A stretch of DNA of 64,000 bases from an uncultured Oscillospiraceae bacterium (GTDB taxonomy: Bacteria > Bacillota > Clostridia > Oscillospirales > Acutalibacteraceae): assembly GCA_900544375.1 (NCBI GenBank), contig UQUZ01000002.1, positions 62,001-126,000 on the forward strand, given 5' to 3'. Position 1 is the stretch's first letter. Each line of letters begins with the position of its first letter. The position numbers and the translations under genes were made by a program. Below are positions 1 through 8,619 of this stretch, in pieces. The notes beneath the pieces were generated by a model that was not told the DNA's origin, did not search any database, and saw only the letters and a list, made by a program, of their open reading frames with translations.

Positions 1-372
1 TTGTTTGCGGGTTTCCTATTGGGCACGGCCGCCTCTTTTTTGGGCATTGGCGGCGGGCCGATCAATGTAGCGTTTTTAACGCTCTTTTTTTCCTTCTCCA
101 TGAAGGACGCGGCGGTCTATTCTGTTGCGGTGATCTTTTTTTCACAGTGTTCCAATTTGATAACCACCGGAGTGACAACAGGCTTCCAGGGCTACGATTT
201 GAAAATTTTGCTGATTGTAATTCCGTGCGCTGTTGCGGGCGGATTCATCGGCTCGGTGCTCAATCGGAGATGTAAGGAGTCCTCTATTCAGAGCGTTTTT
301 GTGGTCGCCGTTTCGGCAGTCGCCTGCTTGGCGCTTTATAATGCGATCACCGCTTTGGTCACATTGGTTTGA
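1..372 (+). CDS. TauE/SafE-family permease, C-terminal part (cut by window edge)
   Basis: The frame is open from base 1 and gives 123 residues with several hydrophobic segments and a Gly-rich start (GIGGGPINVAFL), typical of the second half of the TauE/SafE sulfite/organosulfonate exporter family. Full members are about 240-270 residues, so the N-terminal half lies outside the window. A TTG sits at position 1, but there is no reason to take it as the start. It lies 75 bp upstream of a sulfatase on the same strand, so export of sulfate or another sulfur oxyanion released by that enzyme is a reasonable inference, not shown by sequence alone. Confidence 0.8.
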   Translation: MFAGFLLGTAASFLGIGGGPINVAFLTLFFSFSMKDAAVYSVAVIFFSQCSNLITTGVTTGFQGYDLKILLIVIPCAVAGGFIGSVLNRRCKESSIQSVFVVAVSAVACLALYNAITALVTLV

Positions 373-447
373 TTTTGCGACCCGTTTGAATCGATTGAAA
401 GATACGTGAGCTATTCTAAAGTAAGTGCGAAAGGATGAATCATTCAC

Positions 448-1773
448 ATGAGGCCGAACATTATCTTTTATTTCAGCGACCAACAGCGTTGGGATACCGT
501 CAATGAGGAGGCCACTCCTAATTTGATGCAGCTTGCGCGGGAGGGAATTCAGTTTGAAAACTCCTATACCTGCCAGCCTGTCTGCGGCCCGGCGCGCGCT
601 TGTCTGCAAACGGGCATGTATGCGACGCAGTGCGGCTGCTATTGGAATGGCGTGCCCCTGCCCCAAACAATCCGTCCGATGGCGGAATATTTCAATGAAG
701 CAGGGTATGAAACGGCGTATGTTGGCAAATGGCATCTTGCCTCCGACCGGCTGCCAAACGTCGGTTTCCACTGCGAAAAAACAGCGATCCCGAAAGAGCG
801 CCAGGGCGGCTATAAAAACTGGTGGCGCGCGGCGGACGTGCTGGAATTTACGTCCCACGGTTATGATGGATATGTGTTTGATGCAGAGGGCAATCAGATT
901 GATTTTAAGGGTTACCGTGCGGACTGCATCAATGACTTCGCGCTGGAGTATCTCGATCAAAAAACCTCGGACGATCCGTTTTTCCTCTTCATCTCCCAGT
1001 TGGAGCCGCATCATCAGAACGACCGCCACTGCTATGAGGGGCCGAAGGAAACGGTAGAGAAATTTCGGGATTACCCGATCCCGCCGGATCTGTCCTTTTT
1101 AGAGGGCGATTATGAGAAAATGTACCCGGATTATATGGCGGCAATCAACCGGTTGGATGAAAACGTGGGCAGGCTGGTGGCAAAGCTCAAGGAGAAAGGC
1201 CTGTATGAAAACACCATCCTCATCTACACCAGCGACCATGGCTCCCACTTTAAAACGAGAAATTTGGAGTATAAACGTAGCTGCCATGATTCTGCCACCC
1301 ACACGCCGCTGATTATCCGCGGCGGTCCATTCCAAGGAGGCAAGAAGGAGGAGCGGCTCGTCAGCCTGATCGATTTGCCTCCTACCATGTTGGATCTTGC
1401 CGGGATTCCAATTCCGAAGAGCTATATGGGCCATTCCCTAGTCCGTGAGCTGGCAGGGGAGGAGCCGGAGCGCGACTGCGTGTTTATCCAAATCAGCGAA
1501 AGCCAGTGCGGCCGGGCAATTCGCACAAAGCAATATAAATATTCTGTTCGTGCACTCGCCCCCACAGGCTATACGATCCATCGTTCCCCGGTGTATTTTG
1601 AGGATTACCTCTATGATTTGACCAAGGATCCGATCGAAAAAAATAATCTTATCAAGGATCGCTCCTATGCTTTTGTACGGCAAAAGATGAAGAAGCTGCT
1701 TTTGCGTGAAATGGAGCGTGCGGGGGAGAAAAAACCCGTGATTCTCCCCGCTTACCGGAGCAGGAATAAGTAG
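448..1773 (+). CDS. Sulfatase (arylsulfatase family, Cys-type)
   Basis: A 441-residue member of the alkaline-phosphatase-fold sulfatases, which hydrolyse sulfate esters, often on host or dietary glycans. Visible motifs: N-terminal metal-binding DQQ (residues 11-13), the formylglycine signature CGPAR (46-50, Cys46 to be oxidised), GKWH (93-96) and SDHG (262-265). Maturation would need an anaerobic sulfatase-maturating enzyme, not found in this window. No signal peptide is visible, so it is probably cytoplasmic. A GPH symporter follows after 36 bp, suggesting import of a sulfated sugar followed by desulfation. The ATG has AAAGGATG about 12 nt upstream. Confidence 0.93.
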   Translation: MRPNIIFYFSDQQRWDTVNEEATPNLMQLAREGIQFENSYTCQPVCGPARACLQTGMYATQCGCYWNGVPLPQTIRPMAEYFNEAGYETAYVGKWHLASDRLPNVGFHCEKTAIPKERQGGYKNWWRAADVLEFTSHGYDGYVFDAEGNQIDFKGYRADCINDFALEYLDQKTSDDPFFLFISQLEPHHQNDRHCYEGPKETVEKFRDYPIPPDLSFLEGDYEKMYPDYMAAINRLDENVGRLVAKLKEKGLYENTILIYTSDHGSHFKTRNLEYKRSCHDSATHTPLIIRGGPFQGGKKEERLVSLIDLPPTMLDLAGIPIPKSYMGHSLVRELAGEEPERDCVFIQISESQCGRAIRTKQYKYSVRALAPTGYTIHRSPVYFEDYLYDLTKDPIEKNNLIKDRSYAFVRQKMKKLLLREMERAGEKKPVILPAYRSRNK

Positions 1774-1809
1774 AATATACCATTGGAGAGAAGAAAGGGT
1801 TGGTTGAAA

Positions 1810-3267
1810 GTGGAAACAAAATATCTCTCGCGGAAGGAAAAGCTGTCCTTTACTGTGGCGGCGTTCGGCCGCAGCGGAATTTACACCATTATGACGATGT
1901 TTTATATGGTTTTTCTTGTGGACGTTGTTTTCCAGGGCATGAAAAATGCAGGTGTGACCGCGAGCACCATCATTTTGGCAGGCCGTATTTTTGACGCTGC
2001 AAACGATCCGATTATGGGTATGATCGTTGACCGGACGCGCACCAAATGGGGCAAGATGCGCCCCTACCTGCTTTTTTCGCCAATTCCGATTGCGATCACA
2101 ACAATCTTGCTGTTTTGGGCGCCGGGATTTGCCTCCAGCGGGGCAAAGATCGCTTATGCGGCGGTTACATACATCCTTTGGGGCGTTATGTTCACCATTC
2201 AGGATGTTCCCTTCTGGGGCCTGAGCGCTGTGATCACCCCAAATGAGCAGGAGCGCACCTCGTTTCTCTCCACGGCGCGCCTGGGCAGCACGTTTGGCGG
2301 TATTCTGCCCTCGCTGCTGATCCCGGTGCTGCGCAACAGCACGCTGGGCCTGAAAAACGGCTATCTAGTAGGCGCTGTGATCTTCGCTCTTCTGGGCGCG
2401 GCGCTTTCCAGCCTTGCGTTTTTTAACACCAAGGAGCGTGTGGAGCAGAGCGAAAAAACGCCGTCTCTGAAAGAATCCATTCAGATGGTGGCAAAAAATA
2501 AACTGTTGCTAATCGTCATCATGGCCGCTGTTCTTGGCTCCACGATGGTCATCGCCAACATCTCCGCCGATTATATCAGCAACTATCTGATCCTGCAAAA
2601 CGGCAACAATGGCTTTATTCCAAAGGGGACGGTGCTGACCACGCTAACCGTCGCAATCGGCGTGGGTATGGTGCCGGCCATGGCGGTGTTTCCATTGCTG
2701 CGTAAAAAGTTTTCCCTCAAGCAGATTTATATCGGCTCCTCGCTTTTCGGCGTGGTAGCGCATATGGCCTGCTACTTGATCTTCGTAGGCAACGTGGAGC
2801 ATGTGAATCTTTATCTTTTGTGGGTATGTCTGTTCTTCATGGGTTTCCCGCTCGGCATTTATAATGTGATTACCTATGCGCTGATTGCAGATAGCGTGGA
2901 TTATATCGAATGGAAAACCGGCAAACGCTCTGAAGGCGTCTGCTTCGCGTTTCAAACCTTCCTGAGCAAGGTGACGGCGGGTATCGCGGGTGTAGCGACT
3001 GGCATCGTATTGGATCGGGGCGGATATATTGAGCCGGATCCAACTCAGCTCGATGCAATGGGCAAACAGATTTTGGCAACGCAGTCGCCCGATACGCTCA
3101 AATGGCTCCTCTTTATGGTAACGGTTTTACCAGCCATCGGCTTTGCGCTCACGATGATTCCGATGTTTTTTAACGACTATACGGGCAAGCGGAAGGAAAA
3201 AATCCAGCAGGAGCTCAATGAGCGGCACGAGCAGCATGAAACGGAAAAAGCGGAAGCCGGTCAATGA
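1810..3267 (+). CDS. GPH-family sugar:cation symporter
   Basis: A membrane carrier of about 485 residues of the glycoside-pentoside-hexuronide:cation symporter family (MelB-like, 12 transmembrane segments). The family signature after helix 2 is present (FDAANDPIMGMIVDRTRTKWG). The frame is open from a TTG at 1783, but GTG at 1810 is preferred because AAAGGG lies 10 nt upstream and the protein then begins VETKYLSRKEKLSF, as in relatives. It follows the sulfatase and probably imports that enzyme's substrate. Its last 366 bp are duplicated at 11706-12071. Confidence 0.9.
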   Translation: METKYLSRKEKLSFTVAAFGRSGIYTIMTMFYMVFLVDVVFQGMKNAGVTASTIILAGRIFDAANDPIMGMIVDRTRTKWGKMRPYLLFSPIPIAITTILLFWAPGFASSGAKIAYAAVTYILWGVMFTIQDVPFWGLSAVITPNEQERTSFLSTARLGSTFGGILPSLLIPVLRNSTLGLKNGYLVGAVIFALLGAALSSLAFFNTKERVEQSEKTPSLKESIQMVAKNKLLLIVIMAAVLGSTMVIANISADYISNYLILQNGNNGFIPKGTVLTTLTVAIGVGMVPAMAVFPLLRKKFSLKQIYIGSSLFGVVAHMACYLIFVGNVEHVNLYLLWVCLFFMGFPLGIYNVITYALIADSVDYIEWKTGKRSEGVCFAFQTFLSKVTAGIAGVATGIVLDRGGYIEPDPTQLDAMGKQILATQSPDTLKWLLFMVTVLPAIGFALTMIPMFFNDYTGKRKEKIQQELNERHEQHETEKAEAGQ

Positions 3268-3276
3268 GTAAATGAT
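2911..3276 (+). repeat. Direct repeat, copy 1 (3' end of GPH symporter)
   Basis: These 366 bases recur in the same orientation at 11706-12071 with two substitutions that I can find (2920 G to A at 11715; 3225 G to A at 12020). This copy is the intact end of the symporter gene plus 9 bases after its stop codon. The homology stops abruptly on both sides. Confidence 0.95.
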
Positions 3277-3476
3277 CCCTGTGCGGAGGCTACTGCGAAA
3301 CAGCGTTTGTTGTAGATACTATCAGATCGTACCACTTTAACGTTCATGTTGTTTATCCTTTCTATGTGATAATCCCAATTTTACGCTGTTACGGAACGTC
3401 AGAGTGAAGTCTCTTTTATAATGAATGTTTCATGGGGGAGTGCGCTTTCCGCCATAAGGCCCCGCCGCACCAAAAG

Positions 3477-3514
3477 AAACAACCGGTCAAATGATTTTGA
3501 CCGGTTGTTTTTCT
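3477..3514. terminator. Rho-independent terminator, probably bidirectional
   Basis: A near-perfect 15-bp stem (AAACAACCGGTCAAA with its complement, loop TGA), followed on the plus strand by a T-rich tail. On the minus strand it stands just past the SDR stub. It separates the convergent sulfatase/symporter unit and the minus-strand transporter operon. Confidence 0.8.
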
Positions 3515-3528
3515 AAAAAAAATTCGCA

Positions 3529-3711
3529 TCAATAGATACATTGCCCGCCGTCAACAAGGATATCGCTGCCGGTCATGAAATCGGCCACGTCGCTTGCAAG
3601 TACGGCCACCCATCCTGCGATCTCATCAAGGGTGCCAAACCGTTTCATAGGGATCAGTCCCAGCATATGTTCCATACCTTCATTGTTAAAATACGCATAG
3701 GAATTACCTCT
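3529..3711 (-). pseudogene. Short-chain dehydrogenase (SDR) C-terminal stub
   Basis: Sixty codons with the unmistakable C-terminus of a classical SDR: IPMKRFGTLDEIAGWVAVLA, then TGSDILVDGG and a stop. The Rossmann NAD-binding N-terminus and the YxxxK catalytic region are absent. The frame runs back directly into the stop codon of the GPH transporter upstream (minus-strand sense) with no proper start of its own. A deletion that removed the first three quarters of an SDR gene at the end of the transporter operon is the simplest reading. Confidence 0.8.
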
Positions 3712-5115
3712 TTAGGATTCTTTTTCTTGTTTCTCACGGCGATCCTGCAGTGCCTGACGGATTTTCTCATGTCTGGGTTCATCCAGCTTATAGAGGGAGA
3801 AAATCAGGGCGGCGGAGACCAGAGCTGTGATCCCGGGGATCAGGGAGATATTGGCCTTCATCATCGTGATGACTGCGGGGGTTTGCACCGCGTTGGGCAC
3901 ATAGTGGCAGGCATTGATCAGGTACAGTCCCAGGGCCGGGCCGATGGCGCTGCCGGTCTTGAGAGCCAGGGAGGTGAAAGAGGAGAGGAAGCCGTCACAG
4001 CGCAGGCCCACCTTCCACTCGCCGTAGTCCACCGCGTCTCCGAGCATACTGTACTGTGCGGAACTGAACGTGCCCATAAAGGCGGCCGCGCAGAACATCA
4101 GAACCCAGAATGCCAGACCGCCGGGGGTAACCACGTATACCAGAAGGCAGGAAATCCCGCAGAGCAGATGGCCCGCAGCGGCGGTGTGGCCCTTGCTGTG
4201 AAGGGCGCGGTACAGAGCCGGCATGATCAAGATGTTTCCCGCTAGGGAGCCCGCCATGGAGACCAGGCCGAACAGCGACATTACCTTGGGATTGCCCAGC
4301 ACGTAGGTGAAGTAATACATCATCATACTGCTGCGGCCGAATCCAATGAAACCGAAGGTCATCATCACCACACTGATGATGATGATAGGCGGGTTCTTCA
4401 GCAGTGTCAGCAACTGGCCTCGGACAGGGATCTTTTTCTGGTCGGGAGGCGGCTGAACCCGTTCGCGGCTTTTAAAAGCGGGCCAGATGGCCAGCGGCAG
4501 CGTGGCCAGGCAGATCAGTGCTACAGCTGTCAGATAGCCGCCCTCTGTGCGGGCGCCGCCGGCATGGCTGAAGTACAAAATCAACTGGATGCCCAGAATG
4601 CCGGTAATCTGCGTGCCGATCTGGCTGCAGGTCAGACGGACAGAGGATATCCGGACACGCTCACGGGAACTGGGGGAGAGGGCGCCATGCAAGGCGCTGT
4701 ACGGCATATCGTAGCAGGTGGACATCACGGTTGCCACAACATACCAGATGCACATCCATAAGACTTTGGCGGTCGGATTCCAGGAGGACCGCGCACTGAA
4801 CAACGCGATCATACTCAGCGGCAGCCCGATCCCGCCGAACAACAGCCAGGGGCGGTAACGCCCCCAGCGGGTTCTGGTCCGATCGGCCATGGAGCCGATG
4901 ATGGGGTCGTTGACGGCGTCGAACAGCCGTACCCCCAGCACCAGGGCGGAGAGAGCGCCCGCGCTGACGCCGATGGTATCCGTGTAATAGATCTGAAGGA
5001 AGGTGCTGACCCAGTGGAAACTGGCGTTATAGCCGATCGTGCCGATCCCGTAGTGGAGTTTCTCTACAAAACTCAGGGAGCCGTCTTCCTTCTTTCGTCT
5101 CACATTCCGCTCCAT
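3712..5115 (-). CDS. GPH-family sugar:cation symporter (second copy type)
   Basis: A 467-residue MelB-like carrier with about 12 hydrophobic segments and the motif FDAVNDPIIGSMADRTRTRWG, related in family but not a duplicate of the gene at 1810. The GPH family moves glycosides, pentoses or hexuronides with Na+ or H+. The gene is last of four in a minus-strand operon (transketolase N and C subunits, MFS carrier, this gene), with 17 bp to the gene upstream, so it probably feeds substrate to the same pathway. Substrate is not predictable from sequence. Confidence 0.9.
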   Translation of the reverse strand: MERNVRRKKEDGSLSFVEKLHYGIGTIGYNASFHWVSTFLQIYYTDTIGVSAGALSALVLGVRLFDAVNDPIIGSMADRTRTRWGRYRPWLLFGGIGLPLSMIALFSARSSWNPTAKVLWMCIWYVVATVMSTCYDMPYSALHGALSPSSRERVRISSVRLTCSQIGTQITGILGIQLILYFSHAGGARTEGGYLTAVALICLATLPLAIWPAFKSRERVQPPPDQKKIPVRGQLLTLLKNPPIIIISVVMMTFGFIGFGRSSMMMYYFTYVLGNPKVMSLFGLVSMAGSLAGNILIMPALYRALHSKGHTAAAGHLLCGISCLLVYVVTPGGLAFWVLMFCAAAFMGTFSSAQYSMLGDAVDYGEWKVGLRCDGFLSSFTSLALKTGSAIGPALGLYLINACHYVPNAVQTPAVITMMKANISLIPGITALVSAALIFSLYKLDEPRHEKIRQALQDRREKQEKES

Positions 5116-5132
5116 ATCCCACGCTTACCCCC

Positions 5133-6416
5133 TCAAGCAGTTTTCTTCTCGCTGGGGAAGTACAGGGCACCAGCTATGGCGAACACACCGCCCAGGCAGA
5201 GAGCGATAGCGGCGTTCTGCATTCCAATGCGCACCTGAAGCGTCTGGAACAGGATGGGCATCAGCATGGCCAGCGCGTTTCCAAACAGGGTCCAGATGGC
5301 GTTGGATGCCGCGAAGATGCCGGGTGTAACACCCTTCGTGGTGATGACAGCGGTGTTTATGGTGGGGACATAGCAACCCCAGGCAATGCCCAGCACGATC
5401 ACGCACAGCCGTAGCAGCAGGCCCGGCTTGAGGAGCATAGAACAGACGCCGCTCAGAGGCAGCAGGATCATAAACAGGAGGATGATGGGCTTATAATTCT
5501 TGATTCTGCCGACGATGGGGGCATAGAGCAGGCAGGAGAACAGGCCGGCCAGGCTGATGAGCCCGGTGATGGAGCTGGCCTCCTGGGCCGACAGGCCGTG
5601 GACGCTCTTGAGGATCGTAGGCAGGTAGGTATTGAAGATCATAAACAGCCAGGTGGCGCCGGTGAAGGAGATAACGGCACTCTGGACTGGACGGATCTTG
5701 ATTGCTTGCACCAGGCTGGATCCCTTCGCCTTGGGGGCGGCCTTCGCCTGTTGGGCAGGGGCCTGGCCGGCGTTCTCCTGGGCCAGCTGGGCATTGTTGT
5801 ACTCCTTGAAGAAAGCGTTGGGCTTGCGGTCGAACACCAGGAACAGGATGCCCAGGGCCAGGCAGCTAGTACCCCACATCATGAACTGGTAGTGCCAGTT
5901 CTGACCCAGGGCCATGAAAATGGGCACCGTCAGGGAGAAAGTCAGAGTCTGCGTCAGCGAGTTTGTCGCTTGGATGACGCTGTTGGCCATGCCAAGGTGT
6001 TTTTTGTCGCGGAACCGCTCAGCGACGATGGCTACTACGGCGGGGAAGCTGAAGGCATTGCCCAGGCCGGCGAACACACGGGCAAACAGCATGGCGGTGA
6101 AGGTCGTCGCCGTCAGGCCCAGTAGGCCACTGATGAACATGAACACGGTGGAGAGCGCAAGGGTCTTGCTTCCACCGATTTTATCAATTACGATACTGGC
6201 AAAGATCATGCCAACGCCCATGCACAGGGTGGAGGTGGTCTGCAGCAGGCCACCCTGCCCCAGGTTCGCCCCCAGGTCATCCACGATGAAGGTCAACAGG
6301 GGCGGTACCATGAAGTTCAACTCCCCACGCAGGAAGGACAGGATCAGATGGAACACCAAGAAGAGGATCGCCAGGATTAGTGCTTTTTTGGTAAGATTAA
6401 ATTTCTTTTCTTGCAT
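5133..6416 (-). CDS. MFS transporter
   Basis: A 427-residue major facilitator protein with about 12 hydrophobic segments and a central Ala/Gln/Lys-rich cytoplasmic loop between the two six-helix halves. The start has AAAGGAG about 8-9 nt upstream. It sits 60 bp downstream of the transketolase C-subunit gene and 17 bp before a GPH symporter, so the operon carries two carriers of different families. Whether it imports a sugar, exports a product, or exchanges organic anions cannot be told from the sequence. Confidence 0.88.
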   Translation of the reverse strand: MQEKKFNLTKKALILAILFLVFHLILSFLRGELNFMVPPLLTFIVDDLGANLGQGGLLQTTSTLCMGVGMIFASIVIDKIGGSKTLALSTVFMFISGLLGLTATTFTAMLFARVFAGLGNAFSFPAVVAIVAERFRDKKHLGMANSVIQATNSLTQTLTFSLTVPIFMALGQNWHYQFMMWGTSCLALGILFLVFDRKPNAFFKEYNNAQLAQENAGQAPAQQAKAAPKAKGSSLVQAIKIRPVQSAVISFTGATWLFMIFNTYLPTILKSVHGLSAQEASSITGLISLAGLFSCLLYAPIVGRIKNYKPIILLFMILLPLSGVCSMLLKPGLLLRLCVIVLGIAWGCYVPTINTAVITTKGVTPGIFAASNAIWTLFGNALAMLMPILFQTLQVRIGMQNAAIALCLGGVFAIAGALYFPSEKKTA

Positions 6417-6476
6417 CGTAGTTCTCCTTTTCTTTTTGCATCTCCCAAAACAGATGACCGGAACAAGGGAAAGGGC

Positions 6477-7472
6477 TTACCCCAGAATCTCCCGGATGGC
6501 TTTTTTAATCCCCTCGGGGTCATAGCCTAAGTGGGCATACAGCTCATAACTGTCGCCCAGAGGCGGAAACGCGTCGTTCGGGATACCCAGGCGCTTAAAC
6601 TTAGGCGTTAAGCCCTCATCTGCCATCAAGTCGGCCACCGCACTGCCCAGACCATTGACCACAAAGTGATCCTCTGCGGTGATAATACGGCCGGTCTCCC
6701 GAATGGCCGTGCGGATTGCCTCCTTATCCAGCGGACGGATGGTGTGCATATCCAGCACCCGGACGCCAATCCCCTCTTTCTCCAGCGCATTGGCGGCGGA
6801 GACTGCGAACGCGACGGTGCAGCCTGCGGCGACAACAGTCACATCGTTGCCCTCATGGGCGACGATGGCCTTACCGATCTCATACTCGTAATCCTCCGTG
6901 TAGACCAGAGGCTCGGCGCCCCGAGCAATCCGGATACACATGGGGCCGGGGTGATCCACGCTCTTCTGGATCAATTTGACGCATTGATTGGCGTCGCTGG
7001 GAATGACGAAGGTCATATTGGGGAGGGTACGCATGATCGCGATATCCATAATGTTATAGTGGGTCGGACCACTGGCCGAGGTCAGGCCCGAGTGGGTATT
7101 GACGATACGCACTGGCAGATTCGGATAGCAGACATTGGTATGCACCTGATCCAGAGTGCGCAGGGCTAGAAACGGGCCAAAGCCTGAGATATACGGAATT
7201 TTACCGCACAGTGCCAGACCGGCGGCCACGCCAACCTGATCCTGCTCAGCGATGCCGACCGGGAGCATCCGGTCGGGATATTTCTCACGGAACTTATTCT
7301 CCGCACCACTGTACCCTGAGTCGGCGCCGACGAAAACAATGCGCTCGTCCTTCTCTGCCAGGCGATGCAATTCTTCCACATACAATTCACGGGCGGATGC
7401 GGCTGCCAACATGCTCAGATGACCTAGCTGCAGTTCGCCTTCAAAGGTAATTCTCTTTGCCACGTTGCTCAA
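6477..7472 (-). CDS. Transketolase, C-terminal subunit
   Basis: A 331-residue split transketolase subunit with the pyrimidine-binding (PYR) domain and C-terminal domain. The cofactor-activating glutamate is Glu76 in PVGIAEQDQVG. With the N-terminal subunit it would form the thiamine-diphosphate enzyme that moves two-carbon ketol units between sugar phosphates. Its start overlaps the end of the N-subunit gene by 4 bp (7469-7472), implying translational coupling and a 1:1 complex. Split transketolases beside sugar carriers are often accessory catabolic copies rather than the housekeeping enzyme. Confidence 0.93.
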   Translation of the reverse strand: MSNVAKRITFEGELQLGHLSMLAAASARELYVEELHRLAEKDERIVFVGADSGYSGAENKFREKYPDRMLPVGIAEQDQVGVAAGLALCGKIPYISGFGPFLALRTLDQVHTNVCYPNLPVRIVNTHSGLTSASGPTHYNIMDIAIMRTLPNMTFVIPSDANQCVKLIQKSVDHPGPMCIRIARGAEPLVYTEDYEYEIGKAIVAHEGNDVTVVAAGCTVAFAVSAANALEKEGIGVRVLDMHTIRPLDKEAIRTAIRETGRIITAEDHFVVNGLGSAVADLMADEGLTPKFKRLGIPNDAFPPLGDSYELYAHLGYDPEGIKKAIREILG

Positions 7473-8335
7473 CTCCTTTCAATTTCTTGATCAATCTCAT
7501 CCAAACGGGCCATGGCCTTCTCCAGCAAATCATCGGGCATGGGCCGCAGGTGGCAGGCGGTAGTGTTCTCCAGACCGGGCAGCGTCTCGCCCTTGTTGGT
7601 ATTGGCAATGATGGCGATGGGCTTGCGGCGGGTCTGGGAGTCCGATGCAGGCAGGCTGTGCAGTGTTTCCAGGATCTGCTTCATGTCGTGGCCGTCAATA
7701 GTGATGGTCTCCCAGCCGAATGCCTGGAGTTTGGCGTCCAGCGGATCGATATCCATGATATCCTTGGTCCAGCCCACGGCCTGAACGCGGTTTTTGTCAA
7801 CAATGGTCACCAGATTGCCCAGTCCATAGTGCCCGGCGCACATGAATGCCTCCCAGTTGGAACCTTCCTGCAGTTCGCCATCGCCGGTGAGGCAGACAAC
7901 GCGGTAGTTCTTCTTGTCCAATCTGCCGGCCAGCGCCATACCAATTGCCAGTGCCATACCCTGACCCAGAGAACCGGTGGATGCGTCGATCCCTGGGATA
8001 TAGAGGTAGTTCGGATGCATACCGAAACGGCCGCCGATCTGGTTGTACTCGTTCCACAGTTCCTCTTTGGTGTACATCCCCTTGTCAACGAAGATGTTGT
8101 ACAGAACATGGGCACAGTGGCCCTTGGAAAGTACAAATCGGTCACGGTCCGGGTCGCGTGGATTCTTCGGGTCAAAGTTCAGAAAATCATAATAAAGCGC
8201 CGTGACAAGGTCGGTCATGGACATACCGCCGCCAAGGTGGCTGTAACCGATTTTGCTGGTTGTGACACAGATGTCTCTCCGGATTTGATTTGCCTTGTGT
8301 CTCAATTCTTTTACGCGCTCTGGACTAACATTCAT
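7469..8335 (-). CDS. Transketolase, N-terminal subunit
   Basis: A 288-residue split subunit with the thiamine-diphosphate (PP) domain. The cofactor motif begins GDGELQEG (151-158) and ends near Asn182. Family histidines are at 33 (SHLGG), 73 (KGH) and 107. It is first in its operon, with a strong AAGGAGG ribosome site before the ATG and a candidate promoter about 110 bp upstream. The partner gene overlaps by 4 bp downstream. Confidence 0.93.
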   Translation of the reverse strand: MNVSPERVKELRHKANQIRRDICVTTSKIGYSHLGGGMSMTDLVTALYYDFLNFDPKNPRDPDRDRFVLSKGHCAHVLYNIFVDKGMYTKEELWNEYNQIGGRFGMHPNYLYIPGIDASTGSLGQGMALAIGMALAGRLDKKNYRVVCLTGDGELQEGSNWEAFMCAGHYGLGNLVTIVDKNRVQAVGWTKDIMDIDPLDAKLQAFGWETITIDGHDMKQILETLHSLPASDSQTRRKPIAIIANTNKGETLPGLENTTACHLRPMPDDLLEKAMARLDEIDQEIERS

Positions 8336-8443
8336 ATAAAAAACCTCCTTTTTGATGTAAGTTTGATGAGTGCGTCCGATTGGAAAATGCCGATTGCCAA
8401 TTTATATAAAATTATGAGATAGCAAGGGGGATCTTCCGTCTAT

Positions 8444-8472
8444 ATTATACAGCGCCCAACAGACGATCAAAA
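8444..8472 (-). promoter_or_regulatory. Candidate promoter of the transketolase/transporter operon
   Basis: On the minus strand there is a perfect -10 box TATAAT (8444-8449) and a weak -35 TTTTGA at 17 bp. The transcript would have a leader of about 100 nt before the transketolase N-subunit. The 283-bp gap 8336-8619 otherwise holds only the terminator of the upstream unit. Confidence 0.45.
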
Positions 8473-8560
8473 GGGGAAAAATCCGTGTTTCGCCCTGCAA
8501 AAGGTGGATTATTTCATATCCTAGCGGAAATTATCTGAGACGTGGAGAATCTTGACGAAA

Positions 8561-8606
8561 AAACTCCCCACCATCCTGGGAGGAATAAACAGGATGGCGG
8601 GGAGTT
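8561..8606 (-). terminator. Terminator after the dehydrogenase gene
   Basis: Inverted repeat of about 17 bp (arms ACTCCCCACCATCCTG and its near-complement). Read on the minus strand the hairpin is followed by GTTTTTTC. It closes the AraC-dehydrogenase unit, so the transketolase operon is transcribed separately. Confidence 0.8.
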
Positions 8607-8619
8607 TCAGCCGAACGGC

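Noticed and set aside
3541..4245. A 234-codon plus-strand frame opposite the GPH symporter and SDR stub
   Set aside because: Gly/Gln/His-rich with no family resemblance; the minus strand there encodes a clear transporter.
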